From NCBI RefSeq assembly GCF_012103215.1, contig NZ_JAAVNE010000002.1, positions 62,001 through 126,000 on the forward strand: DNA of 64,000 nt. Direction: 5' to 3'. Every line of letters starts with the position of its first letter. The stretch's first letter is position 1. Positions 1-7,577 of the stretch are shown here, piece after piece. The DNA comes from Falsiroseomonas selenitidurans (GTDB lineage: Bacteria > Pseudomonadota > Alphaproteobacteria > Acetobacterales > Acetobacteraceae). A program made the translations under genes and the position numbers. The notes below the pieces were generated by a model. The model had not been told where the DNA came from. It searched no databases and saw only the letters and a list, made by a program, of their open reading frames with translations.

Positions 1-21
1 GCCGGAGCCAGCACAACAAAG

Positions 22-41
22 GGGCCGGGCGAGCCCGGCCC
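22..41 (-). terminator. Intrinsic terminator after dps
   Basis: GGGCCGGGC (22-30) and GCCCGGCCC (33-41) form a 9-bp perfect stem about 5 bases past the dps stop codon. Read on the minus strand it is followed by CTTTGTTGT, a moderately T-rich tract. This fits a rho-independent terminator for dps; the tight loop would probably open by a base pair or two. Confidence 0.6.
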
Positions 42-46
42 GCGGC

Positions 47-535
47 TCAGCTCTCCGCCGAGGCTTCCAGCATCCACAGCGCCTTGTCGAGGTTCTTGGA
101 GATGCCGGTCAGGATGTCCGCGGTGTCGGCGTCGCCGGCATCGTCGGTGGTGTCGATTCCCTCGCGCACCGCCTTGGCGACCAGGGCGTAGCGTTCGATC
201 AGCGCCGCCAGGTGGTCCGCGCCGACGCGCAGCTCGGTCGGGTAGGCCGGCAGGCGGGTGTCGGCGGCGACGGACTGGCTGGTGCCGGTGGCGGTGCCGC
301 CAAGCTGCACGATGCGCTCCGCCAGCTCATCGATATCGGTGGCGAGCTGGGTGTAGAATTCCTCGAACATGGTGTGCAGGCCGTGGAAGTTCGGGCCCTT
401 CACGTTCCAATGCGCCTGGCGGGTGGTGTTGTAGAGGTCGATGCCATCGGTCAGGCAGGCCTGCAGCACCTCGATGGAGGTGGAACGCACATTGCCCTGC
501 AGGTCGTTCTGCGTCGTCGGGGCGGACTTGGCCAT
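47..535 (-). CDS. dps: Dps family DNA-binding ferritin-like protein
   Basis: Predicted 162-aa Dps, a dodecameric mini-ferritin that oxidises and stores iron and protects DNA under starvation or peroxide stress. The intersubunit ferroxidase residues are visible: His42 (AHWNVKG), His54, Glu58 (aspartate in E. coli Dps), Asp69 and Glu73, with the usual AERIVQLGG block after them. The ATG at 535 (MAKSAPTTQ) gives the normal family length; the longer open frame upstream has no family similarity. The gene stands alone, about 60 bp downstream of the MFS gene on the same strand. Dps genes are commonly under OxyR or stationary-phase control; an OxyR homologue lies at 44.2-45.1 kb, but no OxyR site was identified here. 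Confidence 0.93.
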   Translation of the reverse strand: MAKSAPTTQNDLQGNVRSTSIEVLQACLTDGIDLYNTTRQAHWNVKGPNFHGLHTMFEEFYTQLATDIDELAERIVQLGGTATGTSQSVAADTRLPAYPTELRVGADHLAALIERYALVAKAVREGIDTTDDAGDADTADILTGISKNLDKALWMLEASAES

Positions 536-597
536 GGGTGTCTCCAATGCTGTTGCGTCGCCGCTAACGTAGCGAGGCGGCGCTTCGTTGCATCCCG

Positions 598-2211
598 TCA
601 GTCCGGCATGCCCGGCATGACATTGAGGTAGCGCGAGGCCTCCGGCGGCAGGGCGCCGCGGTGCAGGGCGGCGGCGCGGGCCAGCACCAGGCGGTCCCAT
701 TCCGTCATCCGCCCTTCCTCCCGCAGGTGTTCCGTCCAGCTTTCCACCAGCCACAGCTCCACCCAGCGTTCGGGGTGGGCCACGTCCTCGTAGAGTCGCC
801 AGCCGAGCGCGCCGCTGCGCAGCCTGGCCGCCCGGCAGGCGCCCATGGCGGCGAGGAAGGCGGCGCGGTCGGCGGGGTCGATGTGGTAGCGCACCACCTC
901 CAGCACCCGGCCGCTTTCCTCGTTCAGCAGCGCGGCCAGGCTCTGCGCCGCCGGCTCCGGCCGCGGCATGGCGGGGGCGTCGGCGGCGGGCGGCGCGGCC
1001 TCGGCCGCCGGCGGCTCGATGGCGAAGCGGCGCACCAGCAGGGCACCGATGGCGCACAGCGCCCCGGACAGGCCCATCGCATAGCCGATGCCGAAGGTCT
1101 CGCCGCCCCAGCCGCCCAGCGCCGCGCCGATGGTCAGCCCGCCGAAGGTGACCAGCTGGTAGATGCCGATGGCGCGCGCCCGGACCCAGGAGGGTACCGA
1201 AAGCTGCGCCGCGGCCTGCAGGGTTGAAGCACCGGCCAGCCAGCCGACGCCGTAGAGCAGCATGGCCCCCATCGCCACCGTCCAATGCTGCGCCTGGCCC
1301 AGCAGCACCAGCGCGGCGCCGGTGAGCAGCCCGGCGGCGGTCACGGTGCGGCCGCGGTCAAGCCGGGCGCGCAGCGTGGGCAGCAGGAAGCCCGCCCCCA
1401 CCGCGCCGATGCCCATCGCCGCCAGCATGATGCCGAACCACTCGGGGCCGAGGCCCAGCTGCTGGCGCACCAGCAGCGGCAGCAGGCCCCACAGCGCCGC
1501 GGCGAAGAGGAAGAAGATGAAGCCGCGCAGCATGATGCCGCGCAGCACCGGGCTGGCGCGGGTGTAGCCCAGCCCGGCGCGGATCGCCGACAGGAAATGC
1601 TCCTTCGGCAGGCTGGCGCGCGGTTCATCCCGCTTCCACAGCAGCAGGGCGACGATGACCGCCAGGAAGGACAGGGCATTGAGCGCGAAGGTCGCCTCCG
1701 CCCCCGCCGCCGCGACGGTGAAGCCGCCGATCGCCGGGCCGACGGTGCGGGCCAGGTTGAAGCCGATGCCGTTCAACACGATGGCGCCCGTCAGGTCCTG
1801 CCGCGGCACCGTCTCCGGCGTCGTCGCCGCCCAGGCGGGGGAGTTCATGGCGGTGCCGACGCCGATGGCGAAGGTCAGCGCCACCAGCCCCCAGGGCCCG
1901 AGGCTGCCGGTCCAGGCCAGGATCGCCAGCAGCGACCCGGCGGCGGCGATCCAGGCCTGGGCGAAGATCAGGTAGCGGCGGCGGTCCACGATATCGGCCA
2001 GCGCGCCGGCCGGCAGGGCCAGCAGGAACACCGGCAGCAGGCTGGCCACCTGCACCATGCTGACCATGAGCGGGGAGGGGGCGAGGGAGGTCATCAGCCA
2101 GCCCGCACCGGTGTTCTGCATCCACATGCCGGTGTTGCTGCACAGGTTCGCCAGCCAGAGCAGCCGGAAGGCGGGGTGGCGGAGCGGGGTCAGGGCGGAT
2201 GGAAGCTGCAT
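598..2211 (-). CDS. MFS transporter, EntS/MFS_3 type, with C-terminal cytoplasmic domain
   Basis: The 537-aa protein has about 400 residues of typical 12-helix major facilitator sequence, beginning PLRHPAFRLLWLANLCSNTG and including the DIVDRRR loop motif. It is followed by an Ala/Pro-rich linker and a soluble domain of about 110 residues (EVVRYHIDPADRAAFLAAM onward) resembling the ABM-like tail of the MFS_3 family. That family includes the enterobactin exporter EntS, so a role in small-molecule efflux is the best guess. No siderophore genes are nearby, so the substrate is unknown. No clear ribosome binding site precedes the ATG. Confidence 0.85.
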   Translation of the reverse strand: MQLPSALTPLRHPAFRLLWLANLCSNTGMWMQNTGAGWLMTSLAPSPLMVSMVQVASLLPVFLLALPAGALADIVDRRRYLIFAQAWIAAAGSLLAILAWTGSLGPWGLVALTFAIGVGTAMNSPAWAATTPETVPRQDLTGAIVLNGIGFNLARTVGPAIGGFTVAAAGAEATFALNALSFLAVIVALLLWKRDEPRASLPKEHFLSAIRAGLGYTRASPVLRGIMLRGFIFFLFAAALWGLLPLLVRQQLGLGPEWFGIMLAAMGIGAVGAGFLLPTLRARLDRGRTVTAAGLLTGAALVLLGQAQHWTVAMGAMLLYGVGWLAGASTLQAAAQLSVPSWVRARAIGIYQLVTFGGLTIGAALGGWGGETFGIGYAMGLSGALCAIGALLVRRFAIEPPAAEAAPPAADAPAMPRPEPAAQSLAALLNEESGRVLEVVRYHIDPADRAAFLAAMGACRAARLRSGALGWRLYEDVAHPERWVELWLVESWTEHLREEGRMTEWDRLVLARAAALHRGALPPEASRYLNVMPGMPD

Positions 2212-2292
2212 CGGCTACAGGGTGGCTGGCGCCGGCCACGGTTGGAAGCGCAAAGCTGACCCCGGTGCCGCGGCAATGCTAGAAGGCAGGCC

Positions 2293-2628
2293 ATGGCAGA
2301 GCCCCGCTTCCCCGGCTACGCGGATTTCTGGTTGTACTATCTGCGCCAGCACGCCCGGCCTCGCACCAGGCTGGTGCATGGGGCGGGCACGCTGGCGGGT
2401 CTGGCCCTGCTGGGCTGGGCGGTGCTGGCCGGGCAGCCCTGGCTGGCGGCGGCGGCGGTGCTGGTGGGCTATGGCGCCGCCTGGGCCTCGCATCTGTTCA
2501 TCGAGGGCAACCGCCCGGCCACCTTCGGGCATCCGCTGTGGTCGCTGGCCAGCGACCTGCGCATGGCCTGGCTGATGCTGACCGGCGGGCTGACGGCGGA
2601 GCTGCGGCGTGCGGGCGTGGCGGACTGA
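2293..2628 (+). CDS. DUF962 / Mpo1-like small membrane protein
   Basis: A 111-aa protein with the DUF962 signature: YLRQHARPRTRLVHGAGT near the N-terminus and HLFIEGNRPATFGHPLWSL near the C-terminus, with two hydrophobic segments between (about residues 32-48 and 52-68). The yeast homologue Mpo1 is an iron-dependent dioxygenase in 2-hydroxy fatty acid alpha-oxidation, and the conserved histidines are kept here. The bacterial function is not established. AGAAGG precedes the ATG. Confidence 0.85.
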   Translation: MAEPRFPGYADFWLYYLRQHARPRTRLVHGAGTLAGLALLGWAVLAGQPWLAAAAVLVGYGAAWASHLFIEGNRPATFGHPLWSLASDLRMAWLMLTGGLTAELRRAGVAD

Positions 2629-2709
2629 CCGGGTCCCCGTGATCAAACGTCTCAATTAATGTAATCACCGCAAATTATCGAAAATGCACGGCTCAGGGCC
2701 GAAAAATGG

Positions 2710-2737
2710 TTGACGTCCGCTAAATCTCATTTATAGG
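2710..2737 (+). promoter_or_regulatory. Candidate sigma-70-type promoter for the small RTX gene
   Basis: TTGACG (2710-2715) is followed after 16 bases by TATAGG (2732-2737), or after 18 by TAGGAT. It lies in a stretch (about 2640-2750) that is clearly AT-richer than the rest of the window, 60-90 bp before the RTX start codon. Promoter elements this close to consensus are rare in this sequence. Confidence 0.5.
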
Positions 2738-2797
2738 ATTAACCTCGCTGAAAGGGATCGATCGCGGTCCCCCTGACCCCTATTGAGGACCAACGTC

Positions 2798-3382
2798 ATG
2801 ACCGGCTATGCCTCCATCCACGGCACGGACCATGACGACACCATCGACACGACCATGTCCGGTGGCCGGAACGACAACATCAACGCCAAGGATGGGGATG
2901 ACACCGTCTCCTCCGGCGGCGGCAACGACACGGTCCATGCGGGCTCCGGGAAGGACCTGGTCTATGCCGGGTCCGGCAACGACCGGATCTTCGGCGAAGC
3001 TTCCCGCGACACGCTGGATGGCGGGTCCGGCCATGACACGCTGGTCGGCGGCGACGGCAAGGACGTGCTGAAGGGCGGCCGCGGCGACGATCTGCTGACT
3101 GGCGATGGCGACGGGTCCTCGAGCGAGGATGTCTTCGTCTACGACGCCAACAATTTCGGCGATGACATCATCACCGATTTCGACCTGTCGCAGGATGTGC
3201 TGGAGATCAAGGCCGGTATCAACGGCAGCGGCATCGCCCAGCCGGCCGATCTGGCGCCCTACATCACCGAGGTCGGCGGCTCCGCCGTCATCAGCTTCGG
3301 CAATGGCGACAGCATCACGCTGCAGGGCATCACCAAGGCCGACCTGCTGGCCGGCCTTAACGACGCCATCGACATCACCTGA
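2798..3382 (+). CDS. Small RTX-type calcium-binding protein, likely type I secreted
   Basis: A 194-aa protein with no signal peptide. Residues about 15-110 carry glycine/aspartate nonapeptide repeats (GGGNDTVHAG, GSGNDRIFG, GSGHDTLVGG, GRGDDLLTG) that form Ca-binding beta-rolls in RTX proteins. Residues about 110-194 resemble the C-terminal domain of type I secreted proteins (DVFVYDANNFGDDIITDF, then VISFGNGDSITLQGITKADLL). Export by an ABC type I system is therefore likely, but no such exporter is in the window. The ATG at 2798 is chosen because GAGGA (2785-2789) sits 8 bases upstream. The gene is convergent with the larger RTX gene. It has no recognisable catalytic domain, so it may be a small secreted or surface-associated Ca-binding protein. 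Confidence 0.85.
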   Translation: MTGYASIHGTDHDDTIDTTMSGGRNDNINAKDGDDTVSSGGGNDTVHAGSGKDLVYAGSGNDRIFGEASRDTLDGGSGHDTLVGGDGKDVLKGGRGDDLLTGDGDGSSSEDVFVYDANNFGDDIITDFDLSQDVLEIKAGINGSGIAQPADLAPYITEVGGSAVISFGNGDSITLQGITKADLLAGLNDAIDIT

Positions 3383-3394
3383 GGCCCATCGCCT

Positions 3395-3411
3395 GGAGGT
3401 CTGTGACCTCC
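3395..3411. terminator. Weak hairpin between convergent RTX genes
   Basis: GGAGGT (3395-3400), a 5-base loop, then ACCTCC (3406-3411) lie 13 bases past the small RTX stop codon. There is no T-tract, so terminator function is uncertain. The rest of the interval to 3540 holds nothing I recognise. Confidence 0.3.
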
Positions 3412-3540
3412 CTGCGGTTGATCGTCCGCGCGGCACTTGCCTCGCTGCGCCTGCGGCGGGCTGGCCTTGCGGCCATGCCACTTCGGGTCACCGTGCGGCG
3501 CATCCCCTGAAGGATGCGTCGGAGGACTGGATCAACCCGC

Positions 3541-4911
3541 TCAGCCGCCCCGGCCTTCGAAGTACATGTACCCACCAAGCTCGATGTATTCGAGGTTGGT
3601 GAAGTGGATGGTCTGCCCCTGCACCGTGATGCTTCCGGTGATGCCGGCCACCTGCAGGCGCCCATCCGCCATGATGACGGGGGCGACCTGGCCCGGCGGC
3701 AGTGTCATGGCCGCGATCAGGTCGGCCGGGGTCAGAAGGCCCGTATCCTCCAGGCGAAGCGTATCGATGCCGAGGCCCGCGCCGCCGTCGATCGTGTCCG
3801 AACCATCGCCCGCCGACCAGATGATCAGATCGGCCCCCGCGCCGGCGTCGATGCGGTCCGCGCCGCCGCCGCCGATGAGGGTATCGTCGCCTGCGTCGCC
3901 CGAGATCGCCTCGGCGATGCTCCGGCCGAGGATGAGGTCGTCGTCAGCCGTGCCGGCCGTGACCGGCGAAAGGCGGATCGACTCGACGCCGACGAACTGG
4001 ATCGTCTCGTTGCCGATGGTGAGGGTCCCGTAGCCCTGCAGCACGATCCTGTCGCCCTCGATGGTGGGCGGCGGCGCCCCTTCGGCCATCACGATCCCCG
4101 CAAGAACCTGTTCCAGCGGGTAGGAGACCGGCAGCTTGAGCAACAGCGTGTCCTGCCCCTCGCCACCATAGAACACATCGTTCCCATCGCCCGGCGACCA
4201 GATGGCGGTGTCGGCCCCGACGCCGCCCGACACGGTATCGTTGCCGCCACCCGCCTCGATGGTGTCGTCACCGCCCTCGCCGGTGATCATCTGCGCACGG
4301 TCATGCCCGTAGCGGACGTCGTTGCCCGCCAGGCCTTCAACCGAGAAGCGCGAGATCTCGATGTATTCGAGGTCCACGATGGTCAGGGTTGTCCCCTCCA
4401 CGGTCAGGGTTCCAGCACCGCTGACCCGGATCCGGTCGTCTTCAATGACCGCGGTGCCGCCGGACTCCAGGCTGAGGCCAGCCTGCAGATCCTCCAGCGA
4501 GATGTGGGAGGGCAGTTTCAGAACGAGCGTGTCCCCGCCCTGGCCGCCGACGATGGTGTCCGCCCCGTCACCGACGCTCCAGAGGAAGACGTCACTGCCC
4601 CTTTCGCCGGACATCAGATCGGCATCGGTCCCGCCGATCATGGTGTCGTTCCCGGCACCTGCCATGACCGTATCGGCGCCGCTCCCTGCATCGATGATGT
4701 CGTCACCCGATCCGGTCATGATGGCATCGTTTCCATCGCCCGAATTGACAAGCTGATAGCCGTCAAGGGCGACGATCGTGTCATTCAGGTTGACCGGTGG
4801 CTCATACCCCGGAGGAGTGATAACCACAGGGTAACCAATTAGGCCGCCCGTAACCTCCCGGAGTTCTTGATCTTCCAGGGCTTTGGCCCCTTCTGTCGCT
4901 CCACTGCCCAT
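3541..4911 (-). CDS. RTX repeat protein with a double-glycine leader peptide
   Basis: A predicted 456-aa protein. The ATG at 4911 is chosen because GAGGAG lies about 10 bases upstream and because the first residues then form MGSGATEGAKALEDQELREV followed by TGG. This matches the double-glycine leader of peptides cut by C39-peptidase ABC exporters, with Leu at -12, Glu at -8, Leu at -7, Val at -4 and Gly-Gly at -2/-1. After the leader come three similar modules, each with RTX repeats (GSGDDIIDAG, GGDDTIEAG, GDAGDDTLIGG types), a WSxGDGxD segment, a DTLxLxLP strand and a long beta segment ending in LEYIE or VESIR. The last ends near the C-terminus at YIELGGYMYFEGRGG. No catalytic domain is seen. 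A secreted structural, adhesive or matrix protein is plausible, but the function is unknown. A GTG start at 5097 in the same frame adds 62 residues of non-family sequence and is rejected. Confidence 0.82.
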   Translation of the reverse strand: MGSGATEGAKALEDQELREVTGGLIGYPVVITPPGYEPPVNLNDTIVALDGYQLVNSGDGNDAIMTGSGDDIIDAGSGADTVMAGAGNDTMIGGTDADLMSGERGSDVFLWSVGDGADTIVGGQGGDTLVLKLPSHISLEDLQAGLSLESGGTAVIEDDRIRVSGAGTLTVEGTTLTIVDLEYIEISRFSVEGLAGNDVRYGHDRAQMITGEGGDDTIEAGGGNDTVSGGVGADTAIWSPGDGNDVFYGGEGQDTLLLKLPVSYPLEQVLAGIVMAEGAPPPTIEGDRIVLQGYGTLTIGNETIQFVGVESIRLSPVTAGTADDDLILGRSIAEAISGDAGDDTLIGGGGADRIDAGAGADLIIWSAGDGSDTIDGGAGLGIDTLRLEDTGLLTPADLIAAMTLPPGQVAPVIMADGRLQVAGITGSITVQGQTIHFTNLEYIELGGYMYFEGRGG

Positions 4912-4968
4912 CTTGCGCCTCCTCGCCTTCCGCGATGCGCAAGGAAGCAGCGCCAGTCGGATGCCGAA

Positions 4969-4988
4969 ACAACATTGCAAACTGTTGT
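4969..4988. promoter_or_regulatory. Inverted repeat upstream of the double-glycine RTX gene
   Basis: ACAACA (4969-4974), 8 bases, then TGTTGT (4983-4988) lie about 60-75 bp upstream of the RTX start codon, in a locally AT-rich patch. This could be an operator or a hairpin near the promoter. It is a single copy with no known matching factor. Confidence 0.35.
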
Positions 4989-5131
4989 CGAGCCGGCAAG
5001 TCCACCCTGGGCGCTCCTGCGGGTCCGCATCAGGCGTTGCCGCCATTGCCGACCCGCCGGAAGCGACGGGAACAGGACCGATCCCCGCAACAACCAAGAG
5101 CCATTGCCGCCCGACCCGCGCCGGGCGCGGA

Positions 5132-6418
5132 TCAGGCCAGGGCGAACTTCACCACGGACAGCGCGGCCAGCAGCCACACCGCGCCATGCACCTGCCCGGC
5201 CCGGCCGGCCACCGTCTTCACCAGCGCGTAGCTGATGAAGCCGAGGCCGATGCCGGTGGCGATGGAGAAGGTGAAGGGCATGGCCAGCGCCGTCAGGATC
5301 GCCGGCAGGTATTCCGTGGTGTCGTCCCAGGCCAGGTCCTGCAGCCCCTTGGCCATCAGGCAGGCGACGAAGACCAGTGCCGGCGCCGTGGCGAAGGCCG
5401 GGATGCTGGTGGCCAGTGGCGCCAGGAACAGCGTCAGCAGGAACAGCACGCCGACCGTCACCGCCGTCAGCCCCGTGCGCCCGCCCGCCTGGATGCCCGC
5501 CGCGCTCTCGATGTAGGAGACGGTGGTGGAGGTGCCGAGCGCGGCACCCAGCATCGCGCCGCCCGAATCCGCCATCAGCGCCCGGCCCAGCCGCGGCACG
5601 GAGCCATCCGGGTTCATCAGCCCGGCGCGGTGCGTGGTGGCGATCAGCGTGCCGGTGTTGTCCAGCAGGTCCACCAGGAAGAAGGTGAAGACGATCCCGA
5701 CCAGGCCGATGCCCAGCGCGCCGGCGATGTCCATCTGCAGGAAGGTCGGTGCCAGGGAGGGCGGGAGCGAGGCGATGCCGCGGAACTCCGTCAGCCCGAA
5801 GGGCAGGCCGACCAGTGCCGTGGCCAGGATGCCCAGCACGATCGCCCCGGGCACGGCGCGGGCCACCAGGCCGGCGATCAGCACGAAGCCGGCGCAGGCG
5901 ATCAGCGTGCTCGGCGTGGACAAGGGGCCGAGGCCCACCAGCGTCGCCGGATTGTCCACCACGACGCCCATGCCGCGCAGCCCGATCAGCCCGAGGAAGA
6001 AGCCGATGCCGGCGGCGATGCCGAGCTTCAGCGACAGCGGGATGCCATTGACCAGCCATTCCCGGATGCGCAGCACGGAGACCAGGAAGAACAGCAGGCC
6101 CGAGACGAAGACGGCACCCAGCGCGACCTGCCAGGGAATGCCCATGGCGCCGACCACGGCGAAGGCGAAATAGGCGTTCAGCCCCATCCCGGGCGCCAGC
6201 GCGATGGGGAAATTCGCCAGCACGCCCATCAGCACGCTGCCGATTGCCGCCGCCAGGCAGGTGGCGACGAAGGCCGCGCCCGGGTCGATGCCGGCGGCCG
6301 CCATGATCGAGGGATTGACCACGACGATGTAGACCATGGTCAGGTAGGTCGCGAGACCGGCGAGGATTTCCGTCCGCGGCGTGGTGCCGCGTGCGGTCAG
6401 GTGGAACAGGCGGTCCAT
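5132..6418 (-). CDS. NCS2 family purine permease
   Basis: A 428-aa integral membrane protein of the nucleobase:cation symporter-2 family, AzgA-like hypoxanthine/guanine/adenine branch. Family blocks are present: GMGLNAYFAF near residue 80, LDNTGTLIATTHRAG near 215, and ESAAGIQAGGRTGLTAV near 260, which carries transport-critical residues in characterised members. The N-terminus (MDRLFHLTARGTTPRTEILAG) is typical. It should import purine bases by proton symport. It is a single-gene unit, convergent on neither side; purine-linked genes elsewhere in the window (the adenosine-deaminase-like gene at 61.8 kb) are too far away to link functionally. Confidence 0.9.
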   Translation of the reverse strand: MDRLFHLTARGTTPRTEILAGLATYLTMVYIVVVNPSIMAAAGIDPGAAFVATCLAAAIGSVLMGVLANFPIALAPGMGLNAYFAFAVVGAMGIPWQVALGAVFVSGLLFFLVSVLRIREWLVNGIPLSLKLGIAAGIGFFLGLIGLRGMGVVVDNPATLVGLGPLSTPSTLIACAGFVLIAGLVARAVPGAIVLGILATALVGLPFGLTEFRGIASLPPSLAPTFLQMDIAGALGIGLVGIVFTFFLVDLLDNTGTLIATTHRAGLMNPDGSVPRLGRALMADSGGAMLGAALGTSTTVSYIESAAGIQAGGRTGLTAVTVGVLFLLTLFLAPLATSIPAFATAPALVFVACLMAKGLQDLAWDDTTEYLPAILTALAMPFTFSIATGIGLGFISYALVKTVAGRAGQVHGAVWLLAALSVVKFALA

Positions 6419-6481
6419 GCGGCAGGCGACTCCGGCGGCCTTCGGGGGCTTTCAGCCTAGGCAGCAGGCGCCCGCTGTCCA

Positions 6482-6530
6482 GCCGGATTGATCACCCCGG
6501 CGCCGCCGGGCAGGCTGGGTGGATCGGAGG
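6482..6530 (+). promoter_or_regulatory. Candidate promoter and ribosome binding site of the NIPSNAP gene
   Basis: A 20-base block (6482-6501) containing TTGATC (6488-6493) as a possible -35 is followed after 17 bases by CAGGCT (6511-6516). GGAGG (6526-6530) precedes the ATG at 6538. The same 20-base block with one mismatch recurs at 45219-45238, at almost the same distance from another start codon, which supports a real promoter element. Confidence 0.45.
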
Positions 6531-6537
6531 AACCGCG

Positions 6538-6864
6538 ATGATCCATGAACTGCGCATCTACCACTGCGTCACCGGCCGGCTGCCGGCGCTGCTGAAGCGA
6601 TTCGAGACGGTGACGCTGGACCTCTGGGCCCGGCACGGCATCCGCCAGGCCGGGTTCTGGACGGTGGCGATCGGCCCCTCCAACCAGGATCTCTACTACC
6701 TGGTGGAGTGGGAGAGCCTGGCGGAGCGGGAGGCGAAATGGGCCGCCTTCCAGGCTGACCCGGAATGGCAGGCCAAGCGGGCGGCAAGCGAGGCGGATGG
6801 CCCGATCATCGAGACGGTGAGCAATTTGATCCTCTCGCCCACCGCCTTTTCCGCCGTCAGGTAG
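6538..6864 (+). CDS. NIPSNAP family protein
   Basis: A 108-aa ferredoxin-like alpha/beta protein with the NIPSNAP signature: MIHELRIYHCVTGRLPALLKRF at the start, then TVAIGPSNQDLYYLVEWES and WAAFQADPEWQAKRAASE. Bacterial members often sit beside catabolic genes and may bind small ligands or act as minor oxygenases or isomerases; the actual role is unknown. The ATG at 6538 is preceded by GGAGG. Its 3-prime end overlaps the convergent RraA-like gene by 8 bp. Confidence 0.85.
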   Translation: MIHELRIYHCVTGRLPALLKRFETVTLDLWARHGIRQAGFWTVAIGPSNQDLYYLVEWESLAEREAKWAAFQADPEWQAKRAASEADGPIIETVSNLILSPTAFSAVR

Positions 6865-7552
6865 CGCCGGCGGCGAGCCAGGCCGCATAGGCGGCGTTGG
6901 TTTCCGCATTGGGCGGGTAGAGGCCCTTCAGCTTCTCCCCGCGCAGGACGCGTTCGCGGATGTAGCGCTCCACCCGGTCCTGCTCCGCGGCCGCGGGCAG
7001 CACGGCCTCCGCCAGATGCGCCGGGCAGATTGCCACGCCATCCTCGTCCGCCACGACGCTGTCGCCAGGGAAGACGGTGACGCCGCCGCAGGCCACCGGC
7101 AGGTCCACATCCTGCAGCATGAGCTGCACGAAGGAAGGCGGCGGCGAGGCCGCCTTCAGGAACAGCGGCAGGCCGAGGGCGCGGATTTCCGCCACGTCGC
7201 GCATCGCGCCGTCGCAGACCACGCCGGCCACCCCCTGCACCTTCAGCCGGGCGCAGATCACGTCGCCCAGGATGCCCGCATCCTCCCGCCCCAGGGCGTC
7301 GATCACCAGCACGTCGCCGGGGCCGACGCGGTCCAGCACGCGATGCATCAGTGCCGTGGGGTTCGACAGGCTCTGCGCCGCCAGCAGGTCGTCGCGCACC
7401 GGCAGGTAGCGCAGCGTCACGGCGCGGCCGGCGAAGCTGCAGGCCGCCGCATCGTTCGGCCGCAGCCCGCGCACCGCCGTGTTGCGCAGGCCGTGGTTCT
7501 TCAGCAGCAGCGTGGTGACGGTGGCGGCGGTGGCGGGCAGCAGCGCGGTCAT
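6857..7552 (-). CDS. RraA-like / HMG-aldolase-fold family protein
   Basis: A 231-aa protein of the RraA/demethylmenaquinone-methyltransferase-like family. The conserved core GDVLVIDALGREDAGILGD and VCDGAMRDVAEI is present. The Arg-Asp pair in DGAMRD corresponds to residues used by divalent-metal 4-hydroxy-4-methyl-2-oxoglutarate/oxaloacetate aldolases. Catabolic paralogues are often mislabelled RNase E regulators; a pyruvate aldolase or decarboxylase role seems likelier here, since it is 25 bp downstream of a Bug binding protein. The ATG at 7552 is chosen by family length. The binding protein, and perhaps this enzyme, would handle a small carboxylic acid. Confidence 0.8.
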   Translation of the reverse strand: MTALLPATAATVTTLLLKNHGLRNTAVRGLRPNDAAACSFAGRAVTLRYLPVRDDLLAAQSLSNPTALMHRVLDRVGPGDVLVIDALGREDAGILGDVICARLKVQGVAGVVCDGAMRDVAEIRALGLPLFLKAASPPPSFVQLMLQDVDLPVACGGVTVFPGDSVVADEDGVAICPAHLAEAVLPAAAEQDRVERYIRERVLRGEKLKGLYPPNAETNAAYAAWLAAGAT

Positions 7553-7577
7553 CGGCGGATCCTCATGCGGCCCATTC

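Noticed and set aside
47..1285. Long frame of 412 codons covering dps and part of the MFS gene
   Set aside because: Only the last 162 codons resemble a protein family; the rest is an Ala/Arg/Gly-rich antiparallel or off-frame shadow of the MFS gene.
2783..3382. Start of the small RTX gene at the TTG at 2783
   Set aside because: The ribosome binding site GAGGA overlaps this codon region and is properly spaced for the ATG at 2798 instead.
5132..6418. Purine permease as part of the barbiturase/deaminase functions
   Set aside because: It is 30 kb or more from those genes, has its own unit and no shared motif, so a link would be guesswork.
6857..7552. RraA-like gene as a true RNase E inhibitor
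   Set aside because: Its operon with a Bug binding protein and IclR regulator, and the retained DGAMRD aldolase residues, favour a metabolic enzyme.
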